A DNA stretch of 64,000 nucleotides from Costus lasius (GCA_027563935.2 CM050449.1:15886501-15950500); one strand, 5' to 3'. Shown: positions 1 through 10,378, counted from the first letter of the stretch. Translations and numbers: made by a program. The notes: generated by a model not told the origin, from the sequence alone.

Positions 1-149
1 TCTCTACCTTGTAAACAACATCAATCGTTGTATAAACAGAGGACATGTACAGCAATCGATACAGAGAGAAATAACAACAATTGTTTCTTCTACCTGTCTC
101 TATCTCGTCACTGTTCTTTTAGCCTCCACCCAATAAAACACAGCCTAAT

Positions 150-470
150 TCCAGAATGCTATTGACAGTGCCACCTTCTCCTTCTCCACTTTAAGTACCA
201 AAGCTCGACAACCATGGCCTTGCCTTCACCATTGTACCCTCCAAGGAGCTCAAAGGCCCCCTCCTCAACCAATACCATGCCCTCTTGAACGTCTCCACCT
301 ATTATCCTCGACGACATGTTTGTTGGCTTCTCGGCATCCACCAGATTGCTTGTTAGCTCCCATTACCTATTTGGTTGGAGCTTCAAGATGAATGGTGTCA
401 CGCAGTCCTTTGACCTCTCCTCCCTGATGCTCAACCAAGCAAAAAGAATATCACCCTAGTCGCAGCTACA
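150..470 (+). pseudogene. L-type lectin receptor kinase fragment (lectin domain, internally deleted)
   Basis: Two stretches translate into recognisable parts of the legume-lectin domain of plant lectin receptor kinases. One reads HGLAFTIVPSKEL at about 210-250. The other reads VGFSASTRLLVSSHYLFGW at about 318-378 and continues into SFKMNG. In intact family members these motifs are separated by roughly 90 residues; here they lie about 25 codons apart and in different frames, so the middle of the domain is deleted. Stops interrupt the upstream part. There is no transmembrane or kinase segment downstream. Family members are plasma-membrane receptors that sense extracellular ligands; this copy cannot make one. 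Assignment rests on recalled family motifs. Confidence 0.6.
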
Positions 471-475
471 AAGGT

Positions 476-962
476 AAGATAAAAAAATTTACTTTTAGAT
501 GTGTGCCTAAGCTTACTTTATGATTCACAAAATGAATCTTAGAGGTCCCCTCCGCTTAACTCCAGGAAACGGGGACCATGCTTAGGAGTTTTCATTGGGC
601 CCCTCATGTCGAACTAGTTGGCGACATGGCAAACCTAGGGCTCGGGCTCAACGGTGGGTGGCAGTAGTGATGACAGGTAGCGACGCATAGTCTCAAGAGT
701 TGGGGAATTATGAGTGAAACAATGAAAATTTAATAATAATAATAATAATGTAGTGAAAAAATACTTGAAAATAATTCCCCCGCCAAAGGATCAAAGCCGT
801 GCCAATGTGAAACTTCTCTATTGGTATATCCACTCAACTTGAAATCACCCCACTCCATACCTAGTCCTAGCCTCAAGAGAAGGGATCAAAGCCTTGGATG
901 GTTTTTTCCTCCTTGGTGTGTGGAGTGGCAATGAGTACAAGGAAGCGAAGAGGGTGGCAAGG
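476..962. other. Unassigned intergenic DNA
   Basis: No convincing reading frame or RNA gene. A short AAT microsatellite lies at about 730-748. Nothing else recognised. Confidence 0.5.
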
Positions 963-970
963 CTTGGGTG

Positions 971-1465
971 TAGGGGTGAGCATTATTCAGTTTTTACCGA
1001 ATTTACCGATCGGTAAATCAGTAAATCGGTAAATTGGTTCGGTAATTTCGGTTTTGGTTTTCGGTTCGGTATTGATTTTTATATAATTCGGTATTCAGTT
1101 TTCGGTTCGGTAAATTACCTATTTACCGATACATATATATTAATATATAAAAAGAAATTTTTATTTATTAATCTCTAACTCTTGGGCTCAATTTAATTTT
1201 TTTATCTTACCCTCTCAACCCAATCAGCCCAATTTAATTTTAATTTTTATTCTATTTTTTAATAAATTAATTAGGTAATATTTTAATATTTTTTAATCGG
1301 TAAAATTGGTAATTTATCGATTTACCGATCGGTAATTCGGTAATTTACCGATCGGTAAATATCAGATTCGGTATCGGTCTCGGTAATAAGTTTTTCGGTT
1401 TCGGTAAATCGATAAATCCTTATTCGGTTTTCGATTTTTTGATTTTTACCGAATGCTTAGCCCTA
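971..1465. mobile_element. Non-autonomous hAT-type element (495 bp) with 8-bp target duplication
   Basis: The left end TAGGGGTGAGCATT is matched in inverted form by the right end AATGCTTAGCCCTA. The element is flanked on both sides by the identical octamer CTTGGGTG (963-970 and 1466-1473). An 8-bp duplication with TAGGG-type termini fits the hAT superfamily. Both arms are packed with palindromic variants of 'cggtaaat/atttaccg', so either strand could fold on itself. There is no transposase frame, so it depended on an autonomous relative. The identical duplication suggests a fairly young insertion. Confidence 0.85.
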
Positions 1466-1473
1466 CTTGGGTG

Positions 1474-3740
1474 GTTAGAACAATAATAATTCACACATAT
1501 ACATCCATGATGAGAGGCTTACTTGCTTATTTATAATAAGTTGTGGCTAAACCAAAAAAGGAATATATCACTTTCTTAGCAATGTAGACTAACCCTCTCA
1601 AAGGATTGGCAAATAGATGCCTTCATCAAACACCTCTACCATGTAAACTACCTAGCATTATAATAGACACTAGTGGTTGGCACCTCCTGCAAGCTTGTTG
1701 CCTATGGCATGGCCAATATGAGTGTTATTGCCTGTTTGTTAGCCATGAGCGTTGGAGCCCAAACCAGGTGATCAGCGGGTAAGTGCCACTTCTATGCCCT
1801 CATTCGGCCCTAGGCCCAATGAAGCAATCCTGAGTCTCTCCCCTACATTAGGCGCTTGCCTAGGGAATGATAGCACCCCAATCTAGGTGCCAAGCACCTA
1901 GGTGCCTTTGCCCTTGCCTTTATTAGGCTTCAAGATAAAATAGGTGTATAAACCTATTCTTGCTGCAAATCAATTGATATAAGCTCTCAATTCAATCAAT
2001 GTTGATCTTGTTGTGATCCAAAATCACCAATATCCTAAATAGACCCAAATTACTACATAAATAGTGCTTGCGTGTGTGACCCTATAGGTTCCACATAATG
2101 TTGGCAATGATAATCACCGGAGAAATCATCATAAATTGTTATAGGTATCTAACAACATATCTTTGTTACTCAAGTCATAGTAAAAGTATCGTAGTTGACA
2201 TCTCCTATCTTGTAACAAAGTTTTTATGCAATGTAATCCCTTTGTTTTCTAACATCTGGATTCAACAAGTGTGTCACATTTCATATTCCAACCATGTGGG
2301 TGTAACTAAAGCAAGAGAATGCAATCTAACATACCCAATAAAGGGGCCCATGGATATCAGACTTTCTTTAGAGGCAAATCCTTTATTAGTCAATTGTATT
2401 TTATATACGGCACATGATATACCTAATAATAATTGTTATGACTTCCCAGTTATAGTGAACCATTAAGCTGTATCAAATAAAATCATCCACCATATTTCAG
2501 TGTCAATGATCTCAAGTTTGAAAACCCATGTACCTCTATCACTAGTAATGTTGATTTGTGACACTCAAAGTCACAGATACATGGTAGGTCATCCAATACA
2601 CCCACTAATGTCAATCTAAGACCATGACCAAGACCACACCAAATTGACTAGTGGAGTAGATGCAACTTGCACATCTGTAAAAAAAATAGTATTTTTACTA
2701 CTTCTAAAATTTAAGAAAATACTAAACTACAATGGGTACCATACCAATGCCACAATCTTATATAAAAATTCAATATCGATATTAAAATATTAGTATAACA
2801 ATATGGAATACCAATTACTAAAAATTTTGGCATAATACTTTCATATTTATACTTTTGCTCACCCAAAGGGCATGTCAAGCAATTTAATCCTCTCCAAAGA
2901 CGCTTGATTTGACCTTCCAACACAAGTGAGGGTTTGATATGAACACACCAAATTACATTCCAACTAAAAAACCAAGTAATTGATGAAGATAAGATTTGAT
3001 CATAATATTTTTTTATCAAACATTAAAATTCTATAAAGTTAATGAATAAATATTAATCCTTCTTATATTAATTAAACAAAAATTTTTGGGGATTCACTAA
3101 TGCCACATTAGGCATGCTCATGGCGCCTTTGACATGATCTAGGCGCAAGAGAGGAAAGGTTGCCTCAAGAGGAAAGGTTGCCTCTCTTGGCTTGTATGGC
3201 AATGCCTTGACGCATATGTGATTGAGAAAATTGATTGAAAAATTTCCTTGTTCATTGCACTAATCGCTCATCCATTCTTCCTCCTCTTAGCGGCATACCT
3301 CCTCTTCCTTGTGCTTATTAAAAGTGTTGTTGCCGTCCCTCTTGAGGACATGCGAATTGTAGTCATCCTTGGAGTGAACAAAGATTTGGCGCAAGGATTC
3401 CTCTATGTTGTGAGGAATTTTTAGAAATTTATTTTAACAATAATTTTACATCGTTTATACAATATTAATTTGCAAAAAGTAAAAAAAAGTTTAAGAATGA
3501 AAAATCCAAAAGCGCGTTATGGCTTGTCCTTAAGTGAAAGTTTCGGACTCTCATGGGAGTTGATTCCAAACTGTACACCCAAGATACGATTAGGATACTC
3601 ATCCTGCGGGGGTACTACCGTAGAGAAGATGACCAGACACCCTTTCAGTATTAGAGTAGTAGAAAACCGAAGAAAAGGATGAAAATCAAAAGGAGATAAA
3701 GAAATTGATGTTAATTCTCTCGGCCGAGACTGGCAGCCTT
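1474..3740. other. Unassigned AT-rich DNA
   Basis: No gene recognised. Open frames at 2098-2466 (+), 2711-3019 (-) and 3470-3682 (+) have no family motif and look like chance. A GCCTAGGT-rich patch at 1790-1915 ('gtgccaagcacctaggtgcc') has short inverted repeats. Confidence 0.4.
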
Positions 3741-3749
3741 GTTATAGGC

Positions 3750-3946
3750 TTTGTGTTAGGTTCAGTTAGCGATGGGCCGAGCTTAGAGGCAGTTGGGCCT
3801 GGGCGGAGGCCCAAGGCCTAGTCGACTTCCCCTTGAGCAGCCGGTTTGGAGGCGGATCTGGGCGCAGCGGACGTGCGACCCGGATCCACGTCTTCTGCTG
3901 GCGAGCGCGCGGAGGCGCGAAGATGCAGCGGGGCTTCTCGAGATTG
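3750..3946 (+). repeat. GC-rich dispersed repeat R1, left copy
   Basis: This segment matches two other places in the window. Its left half, 'gcgatgggccgag...ggaggcg', recurs at about 23215-23312. Its right half, 'gatctgggcgcagcgg...cgcgaagatgcag', recurs at about 22532-22603 and 25584-25668. It contains the self-complementary stretch around 'gggcctgggcggaggccc'. It abuts the left edge of pararetrovirus cluster A, and the same repeat abuts the right edge. Its nature is not recognised. Confidence 0.7.
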
Positions 3947-3963
3947 TGGTGTGTTGACCTGAT

Positions 3964-4172
3964 TGTAAAGAATAACCCTAAACAGATGTATCATGCTTGT
4001 TAATTCAGATAGGCCGTCTTAGACTTAGTTTTTTACACAAATTTAGATATACCGGTGCTGCCTAAGCCACCATGTTTTGAATAAAGAAAATAACTAAAGG
4101 ACTAATGGCTTGGCAAGCAAATGTCCGAGACCAGGAGAGTCGCCAGGGACACGAGGCTTGCTAACGACCATA
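3964..4172 (+). other. Caulimovirid A leader fragment
   Basis: Near-identical to the leader at 17904-18116: it starts 'tgtaaagaataaccct' and ends 'ccatatggtat'. It carries the short upstream frame ATGTATCATGCT and the conserved 'ctgcctaagccaccatg' block. At 4172-4177 it is fused to RNase H coding sequence through a shared 'tatg', the sort of microhomology left by end joining. In a replicating relative this leader would lie between primer site and first ORF; here it is a detached piece. Confidence 0.8.
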
Positions 4173-4487
4173 TGGTATGCTTCTGGCAAATTTCGAGAGA
4201 AAAATGTCACTAGCAGCATTGATCAAGAGCTCCTAGCTGTTTGTTACGGCTTAGATGCTTTTAGACTATTTCTTTTAAACAAAAAGGAAATATTAATAAG
4301 AACAGATTGCAAAGCAATCGTAAAGTTCTTCAATACAAAAAATGAGAAACGCATCTCTCAAAAGAGATGGCTATCATTTATTGACCATTGTATTAACAAT
4401 GCATACAGGATCACCTTTGAACATATCAAAGGTAAAAATAATGTCATTTCTGACATTCTATCACGCATTTTACAAAGGCCAGAATAA
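4173..4487 (+). pseudogene. Caulimovirid A RNase H C-terminal fragment
   Basis: Starts in the middle of RNase H at YASGKFREKN and runs to the native stop after LQRPE. It keeps the second, third and fourth acidic positions of the RNase H site (SSIDQELLAV, IRTDCKAIV, NNVISDILS) but lacks the first (QTDG) and all of reverse transcriptase. It is 315 nt of a gene that is about 1.8 kb in family members. The ORF7 start follows 41 nt after its stop, as in the other copies, so viral gene order is retained across 4173-5297. Confidence 0.85.
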
Positions 4488-4528
4488 TCAGCCTTTTTGG
4501 CTATATACGATAACCTAGAAGGTTATGC

Positions 4529-5297
4529 ATGACAACTAAACAAATTATGCAGGAAATGGCAGCCCAGGGATCTTCCTCCTCGAAGAAAAGTGGGAAAAAG
4601 GTCTTACAACCTCTATTGGTAGACCCAATGGATACTGAAGGAGCTACATATGCTAAAACACTCCGTGATGCTCCACCAAAAGAGCATACGTACCAATTCA
4701 GAACCCCAAAACATTTCACGGCCCTGACTGGACATGATCATGTGGTCCTAGATCTACTGTGGAAAGACCATCATGGGGCAGGTTTTTTAACCGCCATGAA
4801 TATGCTTGCAGGACATTTGCAAGCCATAAGATATATGAAGACTCTGCCTGCAACTACAGCCGCAGCACCAAAGCTCGAGCCCCAAACACTCGAGGCTTAT
4901 ATAGCCAAGGAATTTAAGATTACCGCTTTGGAAAAAGAACTTAGTAATCTCAGAACTCAGATTACAGAGTTACAAACCCAGAAAACTGGATTAGAACAAC
5001 AAGTCCAGATGATGACCCAGACCTGGAACCAAGAAATGGAATCAACATGGACAAATTCACAGTCCAAGATCCCTCCAATCCTCTATCCAGCTAAACAACA
5101 TATTTATGAGCTGGTTAAGAGAACACAGCATCAAAAATTCATGAAGGTTATTTCTTATTTTAAGAAGATAGCTCTTAATGAAATAACACGGCCTTCTGGA
5201 CTTCATTTAACCATGATCTCTATGAAACGTGAGGAACAGCATCCTGAAGAACCACACTGTAAGTGTGATAAAGGTTTCACTATTATAAAGGCAGTGT
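4529..5297 (+). pseudogene. Caulimovirid A last ORF (ORF7), N-terminal half
   Basis: Begins MTTKQIMQEMAAQGSSSSKK and stays open to about codon 256, where the frame (GFTIIKA) is fused at 5296-5300 to inverted RT sequence. The intact-length version at 15965-17371 has 468 codons. A heptad-like coiled coil (LEKELSNLRTQITELQTQK) lies near residues 134-165. No known domain recognised. The same fusion point occurs in mirror image at about 21212, so this half-gene belongs to the 4.4-kb block that exists twice. Confidence 0.8.
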
Positions 5298-5503
5298 TTC
5301 TACCAATTGACTAATTTTATCAATTTGTTTATAGTCTTCTGTGTTAAATTTTTTAACACCAGTCAGACTTAATTTTGAGTAGAGGGGTCCACTCAGTTTG
5401 TGTAGATCCTTTAAGAAAGGTCTAGCATAATTTACTAATCCCAAGAATTGTTGTAAACTCTTGGTATCTGTGATTTCGAAAGTCTTAATTTTAGAAGCAA
5501 TAT
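5298..5503 (-). pseudogene. Caulimovirid A reverse transcriptase fragment
   Basis: The minus strand encodes the end of the RT thumb/connection region (SLQQFLGLVNYARPFLKDL, then SLTGVKKFNTEDYKQIDKI). No catalytic motif is included. It joins out of frame to coat-protein sequence at about 5503, creating the spurious tail LLLKLRLSKSQIPRV. It is part of the duplicated rearranged block. Confidence 0.8.
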
Positions 5504-6312
5504 TGATTGTTTACTATATAAATTTTGTCTCTTAGTGCAATCGCGTGCTAAGTGATTTTGACTGCCACAGGTGAAACATGACAGTTTATTTTTATAATCT
5601 CGTTTAGGATTATATTTCCAAACATGCTTTTCTTTAGCAAGATAAGGTTTCTTTGCTGAAGATTTTCTAAGAAAATATTTCTTAGAAGGTTTACCCTTTT
5701 TAGGCTTTTTCTTCTGTTTGGAAGTTTCTTTAACATATGTTTGAGGTGTATAGATTTCATTACAGAAGCTAAATTCACCTTTTAGATGATGATCACCTTT
5801 TAATCTGGTGCATCTTTCTACCAATTTATCAATTATAAATTGTATTCGAGTTGTAATATTATTCATAGCAAGAGAAAGTTGAGCCTTCTCTGGATCATTA
5901 TTCCAAGCTTGGTGTATTTCATGACCAATAGGAGCAGGTAATTTTAAAAATAACCGTTCGCCTAAAGCTTGGTCATGATATCCTCCTGCTTTGCAAGCAT
6001 AATAAAGATAGTCTTGCAAAAAAGGTTTTATATACTTCCAGTTTTTTATCTGGATGATTTCAAGCTTACGAATGGCTTCTTTTTGTTGGGCATTGAATCC
6101 CATATTAGGATTAGACCCTAATATCATGATTTTCATTCGGTTAGTGAAATTATAAGGATTCACTCCTAAGGAAATGTCTTGCTGGAAATCTGTAGGACAG
6201 TTTAATTTATAAGATTCCCACATAGCTCTAGCAGTTTCTCCTAAGAAATTTTCTAGATAGGAATACATTTCTTCAGCAGAAAAGTTTCCATCCATTTTTG
6301 TTACTTTCATTG
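5504..6312 (-). pseudogene. Caulimovirid A coat protein, central and zinc-knuckle fragment
   Basis: Matches the intact coat protein at 12696-14363 from MKVTKMDGNFSAEEMYS through the lysine-rich stretch and the zinc knuckle (C-X2-C-X4-H-X4-C, CFTCGSQNHLARDC) to NLYSKQ. The acidic N-terminal ~200 residues and the C-terminus are absent. The 5' join to movement-protein sequence (~6312) and the 3' join to RT (~5503) both disrupt frame. The family's coat protein forms the icosahedral or bacilliform shell, and the knuckle binds nucleic acid; this piece cannot. Confidence 0.85.
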
Positions 6313-7060
6313 AAACTTCCTTTACTAGCTAAAGAATCTATCACAGAGGAGATGTACAGCTTATATCCAGTATTAGAATTGTTTGTTAATTTTCCCAAAA
6401 ATCCTAATCCTATAAGAAGATTAGAATCTCCAGAAAAGTCTTCGTATCCACGTGTTTGGATACCAATTTCTACTTCTCCTAAGTCTTTAATACTTATGAG
6501 AAAATCTGGGGCGCAATAAAATATGCCCTTGTTTTCCGTCATGTCTACCTCCATACAAGCAATAATTGCTTTCCTTGCATCAGATTTCCATCTTTTATCA
6601 AGGATTGCAATTAATACTTTTGTTCCTAGCTTCTTCCGTGCTAGTCCTTTTACTGAAATGACAATCATTCCTATATGAGCTAATGTCTTTCCTGATTGTC
6701 TTAGTTTGGTTAAGGAATCTCTAGAAATAAATTTTAGATTCCTTGGTTCTGTTGTGACAGAAAGGTGTTCTTCACGAGTTATTCTTAGAAGTTGGGTTCT
6801 AAGATTTAATGGTCCTGTTCTATAAAGAAGTTGAGGACGTAATATTTGTAATCTATTATTTTGATAAGCCTCAAATTGTTGGTCTATATCAACAACTTCT
6901 TCTAAGACTTGTGCTGGAATCCCTTGTCCATCGAAAATTCTGTTTAAGAGATTTGGGATGGGATTACTTATGGATAACCTTTCATTTTGGTTATTTTCTC
7001 TTACTGTTGTAGTACCAGTATAAGGGTATTAGAAGTTCCTGTAAATGGTCTTGTACTCAT
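6313..7060 (-). pseudogene. Caulimovirid A movement protein, frameshifted and truncated
   Basis: Homologous to the intact movement protein at 14363-15328. A 2-nt insertion ('agtataaggg' at 7018-7027 versus 'agtaaggg' at 15291-15298) breaks the frame near codon 14. The 3' end is lost at ~6313, where the sequence joins the coat-protein gene. The core with IGMIVISVKGLARKKLG and DSNLLIGLGFLGKL remains readable. The same 2-nt insertion is present in the inverted copy at 19483, so both descend from one damaged ancestor. Confidence 0.85.
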
Positions 7061-7536
7061 TTCCAGAGAAATTGAGTACTTCTAGGTTGTCTTCTAGAAG
7101 TCGTGGTTTGAGATGTACTTGGTTGGTTTGAAGAAGTCATCTGTAATACACGGCTTAATTGATTGGTTAATTCGTGAATTGAGCTTTGATATTGTAAGAC
7201 TAACAGATTATCTAAGCGTTGAATTATCTCATACTGTCTAAAAATTAGATCAGTAGAGTTTTTAATACTTTCTTGTTGTTTTATTATTGAATCAGTAGTT
7301 ACTGCTGTTTGTGACAGAAGTAAATCTAATTTTTTATTTAATTGCATAAGATATGCAATTATAAAATTATTTTGTCGAACAAATCTTTTGTCAGACGCTC
7401 CTTGGGGATCATCTGAGATCATACCCAAAGCATTATCTAGATAATTACTAGATTCTGCTAGTGCTTTTTGATAGTCAATATCATGATCTATCATCCTAGG
7501 CAATCGTGGATCTTCTTGAGGAGTCAAGATTACCAT
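7057..7536 (-). CDS. Caulimovirid A ORF2, virion-associated-protein-like
   Basis: Intact 159-aa frame, MVILTPQEDPRLPRMIDHDI to QFLWK. It is mostly helical with heptad-like spacing (residues ~55-120). Its last 25 residues are rich in Ser, Thr, Gln and Arg (TSRRQPRSTQ). A coiled-coil body plus basic tail, just upstream of the movement protein, is the layout of caulimovirid virion-associated proteins that bind nucleic acid and the capsid; this is inference from shape and position. Its start overlaps the ORF1 stop by 7 nt and its stop overlaps the movement-protein start by 4 nt (ATGA). Nearly identical to 18967-19446. An uninterrupted frame in a dead locus is more likely youth than function. Confidence 0.75.
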   Translation of the reverse strand: MVILTPQEDPRLPRMIDHDIDYQKALAESSNYLDNALGMISDDPQGASDKRFVRQNNFIIAYLMQLNKKLDLLLSQTAVTTDSIIKQQESIKNSTDLIFRQYEIIQRLDNLLVLQYQSSIHELTNQLSRVLQMTSSNQPSTSQTTTSRRQPRSTQFLWK

Positions 7537-8012
7537 TCTTCAGAATTTTTCTGTAATTTTTCAAGCAAGGCTGCTGTTTTTGTTGTTTGATAGTCAAAGA
7601 TTTTTGACTGTCGTTGGAGATTATCTAAAATCTCTTTAAGTTCAGCTGTAAGCTGTTTTTGTAGTAATAGAGATCTTTCAATTTCTTTTACCATAGTAAT
7701 CAGGTATGTATATTGATTCTTAATATATTCTTGATTTTCATGAATATTTCTTAACAAAATATTCTTTGTTAACATTTCTGTGTGTACTGTTTTCCATAAT
7801 TCAGTACATATATGATTAAATTCTCTAAGGCTTTCAGCTTGAGAGATTTGTAAATCAATTATGGTATTTAACTGAGCATTCTTAGTATGTAATTGGTGAA
7901 CATACCTGCCATTTTCTTTTGGAAAATAGCATTTATGTTTAGTTGCTTGGGAATTAGCTTGTATTTCCCAATAATTTTGTGCTAGTTTTAAAGATAGATA
8001 ATTAATATCCAT
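7530..8012 (-). CDS. Caulimovirid A ORF1, small helical protein
   Basis: Intact 160-aa frame, MDINYLSLKLAQNYWEIQAN to EEW, the same protein as at 18491-18973. Predicted almost wholly alpha-helical, with charged amphipathic stretches (ITMVKEIERSLLLQKQLTAEL, residues ~105-130). First AUG-initiated long ORF after the leader, in the position of the small first ORFs of badnaviruses and tungroviruses; no motif proves homology. An 8-nt overlap at its start with the upstream leader frame (see 18120-18501) repeats the stop/start coupling seen between the other viral ORFs. Confidence 0.7.
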   Translation of the reverse strand: MDINYLSLKLAQNYWEIQANSQATKHKCYFPKENGRYVHQLHTKNAQLNTIIDLQISQAESLREFNHICTELWKTVHTEMLTKNILLRNIHENQEYIKNQYTYLITMVKEIERSLLLQKQLTAELKEILDNLQRQSKIFDYQTTKTAALLEKLQKNSEEW

Positions 8013-8600
8013 CTTTTAAATTTTTATTTAATTTCTTTTGTCCTAACAAAGTTAGTGACATTTTTAAGTTTTTAACCGTAAGATATGTCTTAACAGTTAA
8101 GTTCTGCTTAAAAGCAGTATTTTGTTTAAAGCCTAGAGGCTTTTGGGGATAAATTCGTTTCATAAAAATGAAGTGGGTAAATACAGATAAAGAGCAAATA
8201 TCAGATGGTACAGATCTACTAGGTACTAACGTATAAAGATATGGAACTTTGTTGGTATGTGTAAAGAAAACTTCCTAAAGAGTAAAAATACTTGTTAACT
8301 ATAGATTCCTGGCCATTCTTAGACTTACGTTTTCTTTTAGTATCAACCGCTTTACCATATAATTTTGAATAATAAAAATAACATCATACCATATGGTCGT
8401 TAGCAAGCCTCGTGTCCCTGGCGACTCTCCTGGTCTCGGACATTTGCTTGCCAAGCCATTAGTCCTTTAGTTATTTTCTTTATTCAAAACATGGTGGCTT
8501 AGGCAGCCACGGTATATCTAAATTTGTGTAAAAAACTAAGTCTAAGACGGCCTATCTGAATTAACAAGCATGATACATCTGTTTAGGGTTATTCTTTACA
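8013..8600 (-). promoter_or_regulatory. Caulimovirid A leader, inverted copy
   Basis: Reverse complement of the leader at 17904-18490. It ends at ~8600, where 'ggttattctttaca' is fused to protease coding sequence on the plus strand. It contains the coding-like ATG-poor frame (8002-8383 on the minus strand) and the short AUG frame near its 5' end. Primer site and promoter are not included. Confidence 0.8.
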
Positions 8601-8627
8601 ACAGGTTGTAGTAATACAATCTTAGAC

Positions 8628-10256
8628 ATGGATTTAGTGCCACAAAAATATCATGTAAAACTTGATCCTTCTGATAAGTTTTATGCTGAACAAATGGATG
8701 GTAAATTATTCTTATATGAATACATTTTAGCCAAACATAAGCTTTCCTTTTCCTTAGGAAACGCTCATTATACTCCTCCAACTTATATTGGCAGAATTTG
8801 TCTCAGGCCTTTAAGTCTTGTCAAAACACAATTTATTATAGGACTTAATATGCTTATAACACTTGAGAAAGACCAAATATTTGGTTCAAATCCCCAAGCA
8901 CATTGGGATAAAAACAAACTACTTTGTACACTGAAAATCAAGGACCCTGGTTTTCGGATTACAAATAAGAAAATCACAGCAACAAATGAAAACATTGCTG
9001 AATTTAAAATGCACATTGAGGATTTATTAAAACTTAATGTGATCAGAAGAAGTACTTCTCCTCATAGGTCTCCTGCTTTTATTGTTAACAAACACAGTGA
9101 ACAAGTTAGAGGCAAAACACGAATGGTAATTGACTATCGTCGTCTAAATGATAATATAGAAGATGATAGTTATGACATTCCAGATAAAACAGAGTTAATA
9201 AACTCTATACAGGGAAGCACGTTCTTCTCAAAATTTGACTGCAAATCTGGTTTCTGGCAAATCAGAATGGCAGAAGAATCTATACCATGTACAGCTTTTA
9301 CATGTCCATTAGGAAGCTTCGAATGGCTAGTTATGCCATTTGGGTTAAAAACTGCACCTGCAGTATTTCAAAGAAAAATGGATGAGGTATTTAAACCTTA
9401 TCAAGAATTTGTTTGCGTGTACATAGATGATATTCTAGTACACAGCAAATCTGAAAAAGAACATACAAGTCATTTAAAACTTGTATTACAAAAATTCTAT
9501 ACAAATGGGATTATTGTCTCAGGACAAAAATCACAATTTTGTAGAAAAAATATTGATTACTTAAGAGTAGAAATTGGGAATGGAGTCATAAAACTCCAAC
9601 CTCATATTGCTTCTAAAATTAAGACTTTCGAAGTCACAGATACCAAGAGTTTACAACAATTCTTGGGATTAGTAAATTATACTAGACCTTTCTTAAAGGA
9701 TCTACACAAACTGAGTGGACCCCTCTACTCAAAATTAAGTCTGACTGGTGTTAAAAAATTTAACACAGAAGACTATAAACAAATTGATAAAATTAGGCAA
9801 TTGGTAGAAACACTGCCTTTGCTTAAATTATCATTGGACAGTGATTATCTTATTGTCCAAACAGATGGTTGTGAACATGGATGGGGAGCTATCCTTCTTC
9901 ACAAAACCCATAAATATACTACAGAACAAGAAACCATCTGTAGATATGCTTCTGGCAAATTTCGAGAGAAAAATGTCACTAGCAGCATTGATCAAGAGCT
10001 CCTAGCTGTTTGTTACGGCTTAGATGCTTTTAGACTATTTCTTTTAAACAAAAAGGAAATATTAAGAAGAACAGATTGCGAAGCAATCGTAAAGTTCTTC
10101 AATACAGAAAATGAGAAACGCATCTCTCAAAAGAGATGGCTATCATTTATTGACCATTGTATTAACAATGCATACAGGATCACCTTTGAACATATCAAAG
10201 GTAAAAATAATGTCATTTCTGACATTCTATCACACCTTTTACAAAGGCCAGAATAA
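8628..10256 (+). CDS. Caulimovirid A protease remnant, reverse transcriptase and RNase H (internally deleted)
   Basis: Open 542-codon frame; the given start is an internal Met and viral sequence begins at 8601. RT motifs are present: VIDYRRLND, FDCKSGFWQIRM, MPFGLKTAPAVFQ and the catalytic YIDD at residues 265-268. The four RNase H acids are present: D413 (QTDG), E457 (DQELLAV), D483 (RTDC) and D532 (ISDIL). Two defects are visible. The protease Asp is lost at the 8600 junction (the codon before GCS-type residues reads Thr-Gly-Cys rather than Asp-Thr-Gly-Cys). A segment between protease and RT is deleted, so that NMLI runs straight into TLEKDQIFGSNPQ; the missing linker is partly seen at 11545-11680. 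In replicating relatives this polyprotein converts pregenomic RNA to DNA. Confidence 0.85.
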   Translation: MDLVPQKYHVKLDPSDKFYAEQMDGKLFLYEYILAKHKLSFSLGNAHYTPPTYIGRICLRPLSLVKTQFIIGLNMLITLEKDQIFGSNPQAHWDKNKLLCTLKIKDPGFRITNKKITATNENIAEFKMHIEDLLKLNVIRRSTSPHRSPAFIVNKHSEQVRGKTRMVIDYRRLNDNIEDDSYDIPDKTELINSIQGSTFFSKFDCKSGFWQIRMAEESIPCTAFTCPLGSFEWLVMPFGLKTAPAVFQRKMDEVFKPYQEFVCVYIDDILVHSKSEKEHTSHLKLVLQKFYTNGIIVSGQKSQFCRKNIDYLRVEIGNGVIKLQPHIASKIKTFEVTDTKSLQQFLGLVNYTRPFLKDLHKLSGPLYSKLSLTGVKKFNTEDYKQIDKIRQLVETLPLLKLSLDSDYLIVQTDGCEHGWGAILLHKTHKYTTEQETICRYASGKFREKNVTSSIDQELLAVCYGLDAFRLFLLNKKEILRRTDCEAIVKFFNTENEKRISQKRWLSFIDHCINNAYRITFEHIKGKNNVISDILSHLLQRPE

Positions 10257-10297
10257 TCAGCCTTTTTGGCTATATACGATAACCTAGAAGGTTATGC

Positions 10298-10378
10298 ATG
10301 ACAACTAAACAAATTATGCAGGAAATGGCAGCCCAGGGATCTTCCTCCTCGAAGAAAAGTGGGAAAAAGGTCTTACAA
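10298..10378 (+). pseudogene. Caulimovirid A ORF7, first 27 codons
   Basis: Reads MTTKQIMQEMAAQGSSSSKK and stops matching at 'cttacaacct', where a shared 'cct' joins it to primer-site sequence. It follows the RNase H stop by 41 nt, the native spacing. Confidence 0.8.

Noticed and set aside
2098..2466. 122-codon frame
   Set aside because: No recognisable motif, AT-rich composition, no splice or regulatory context.
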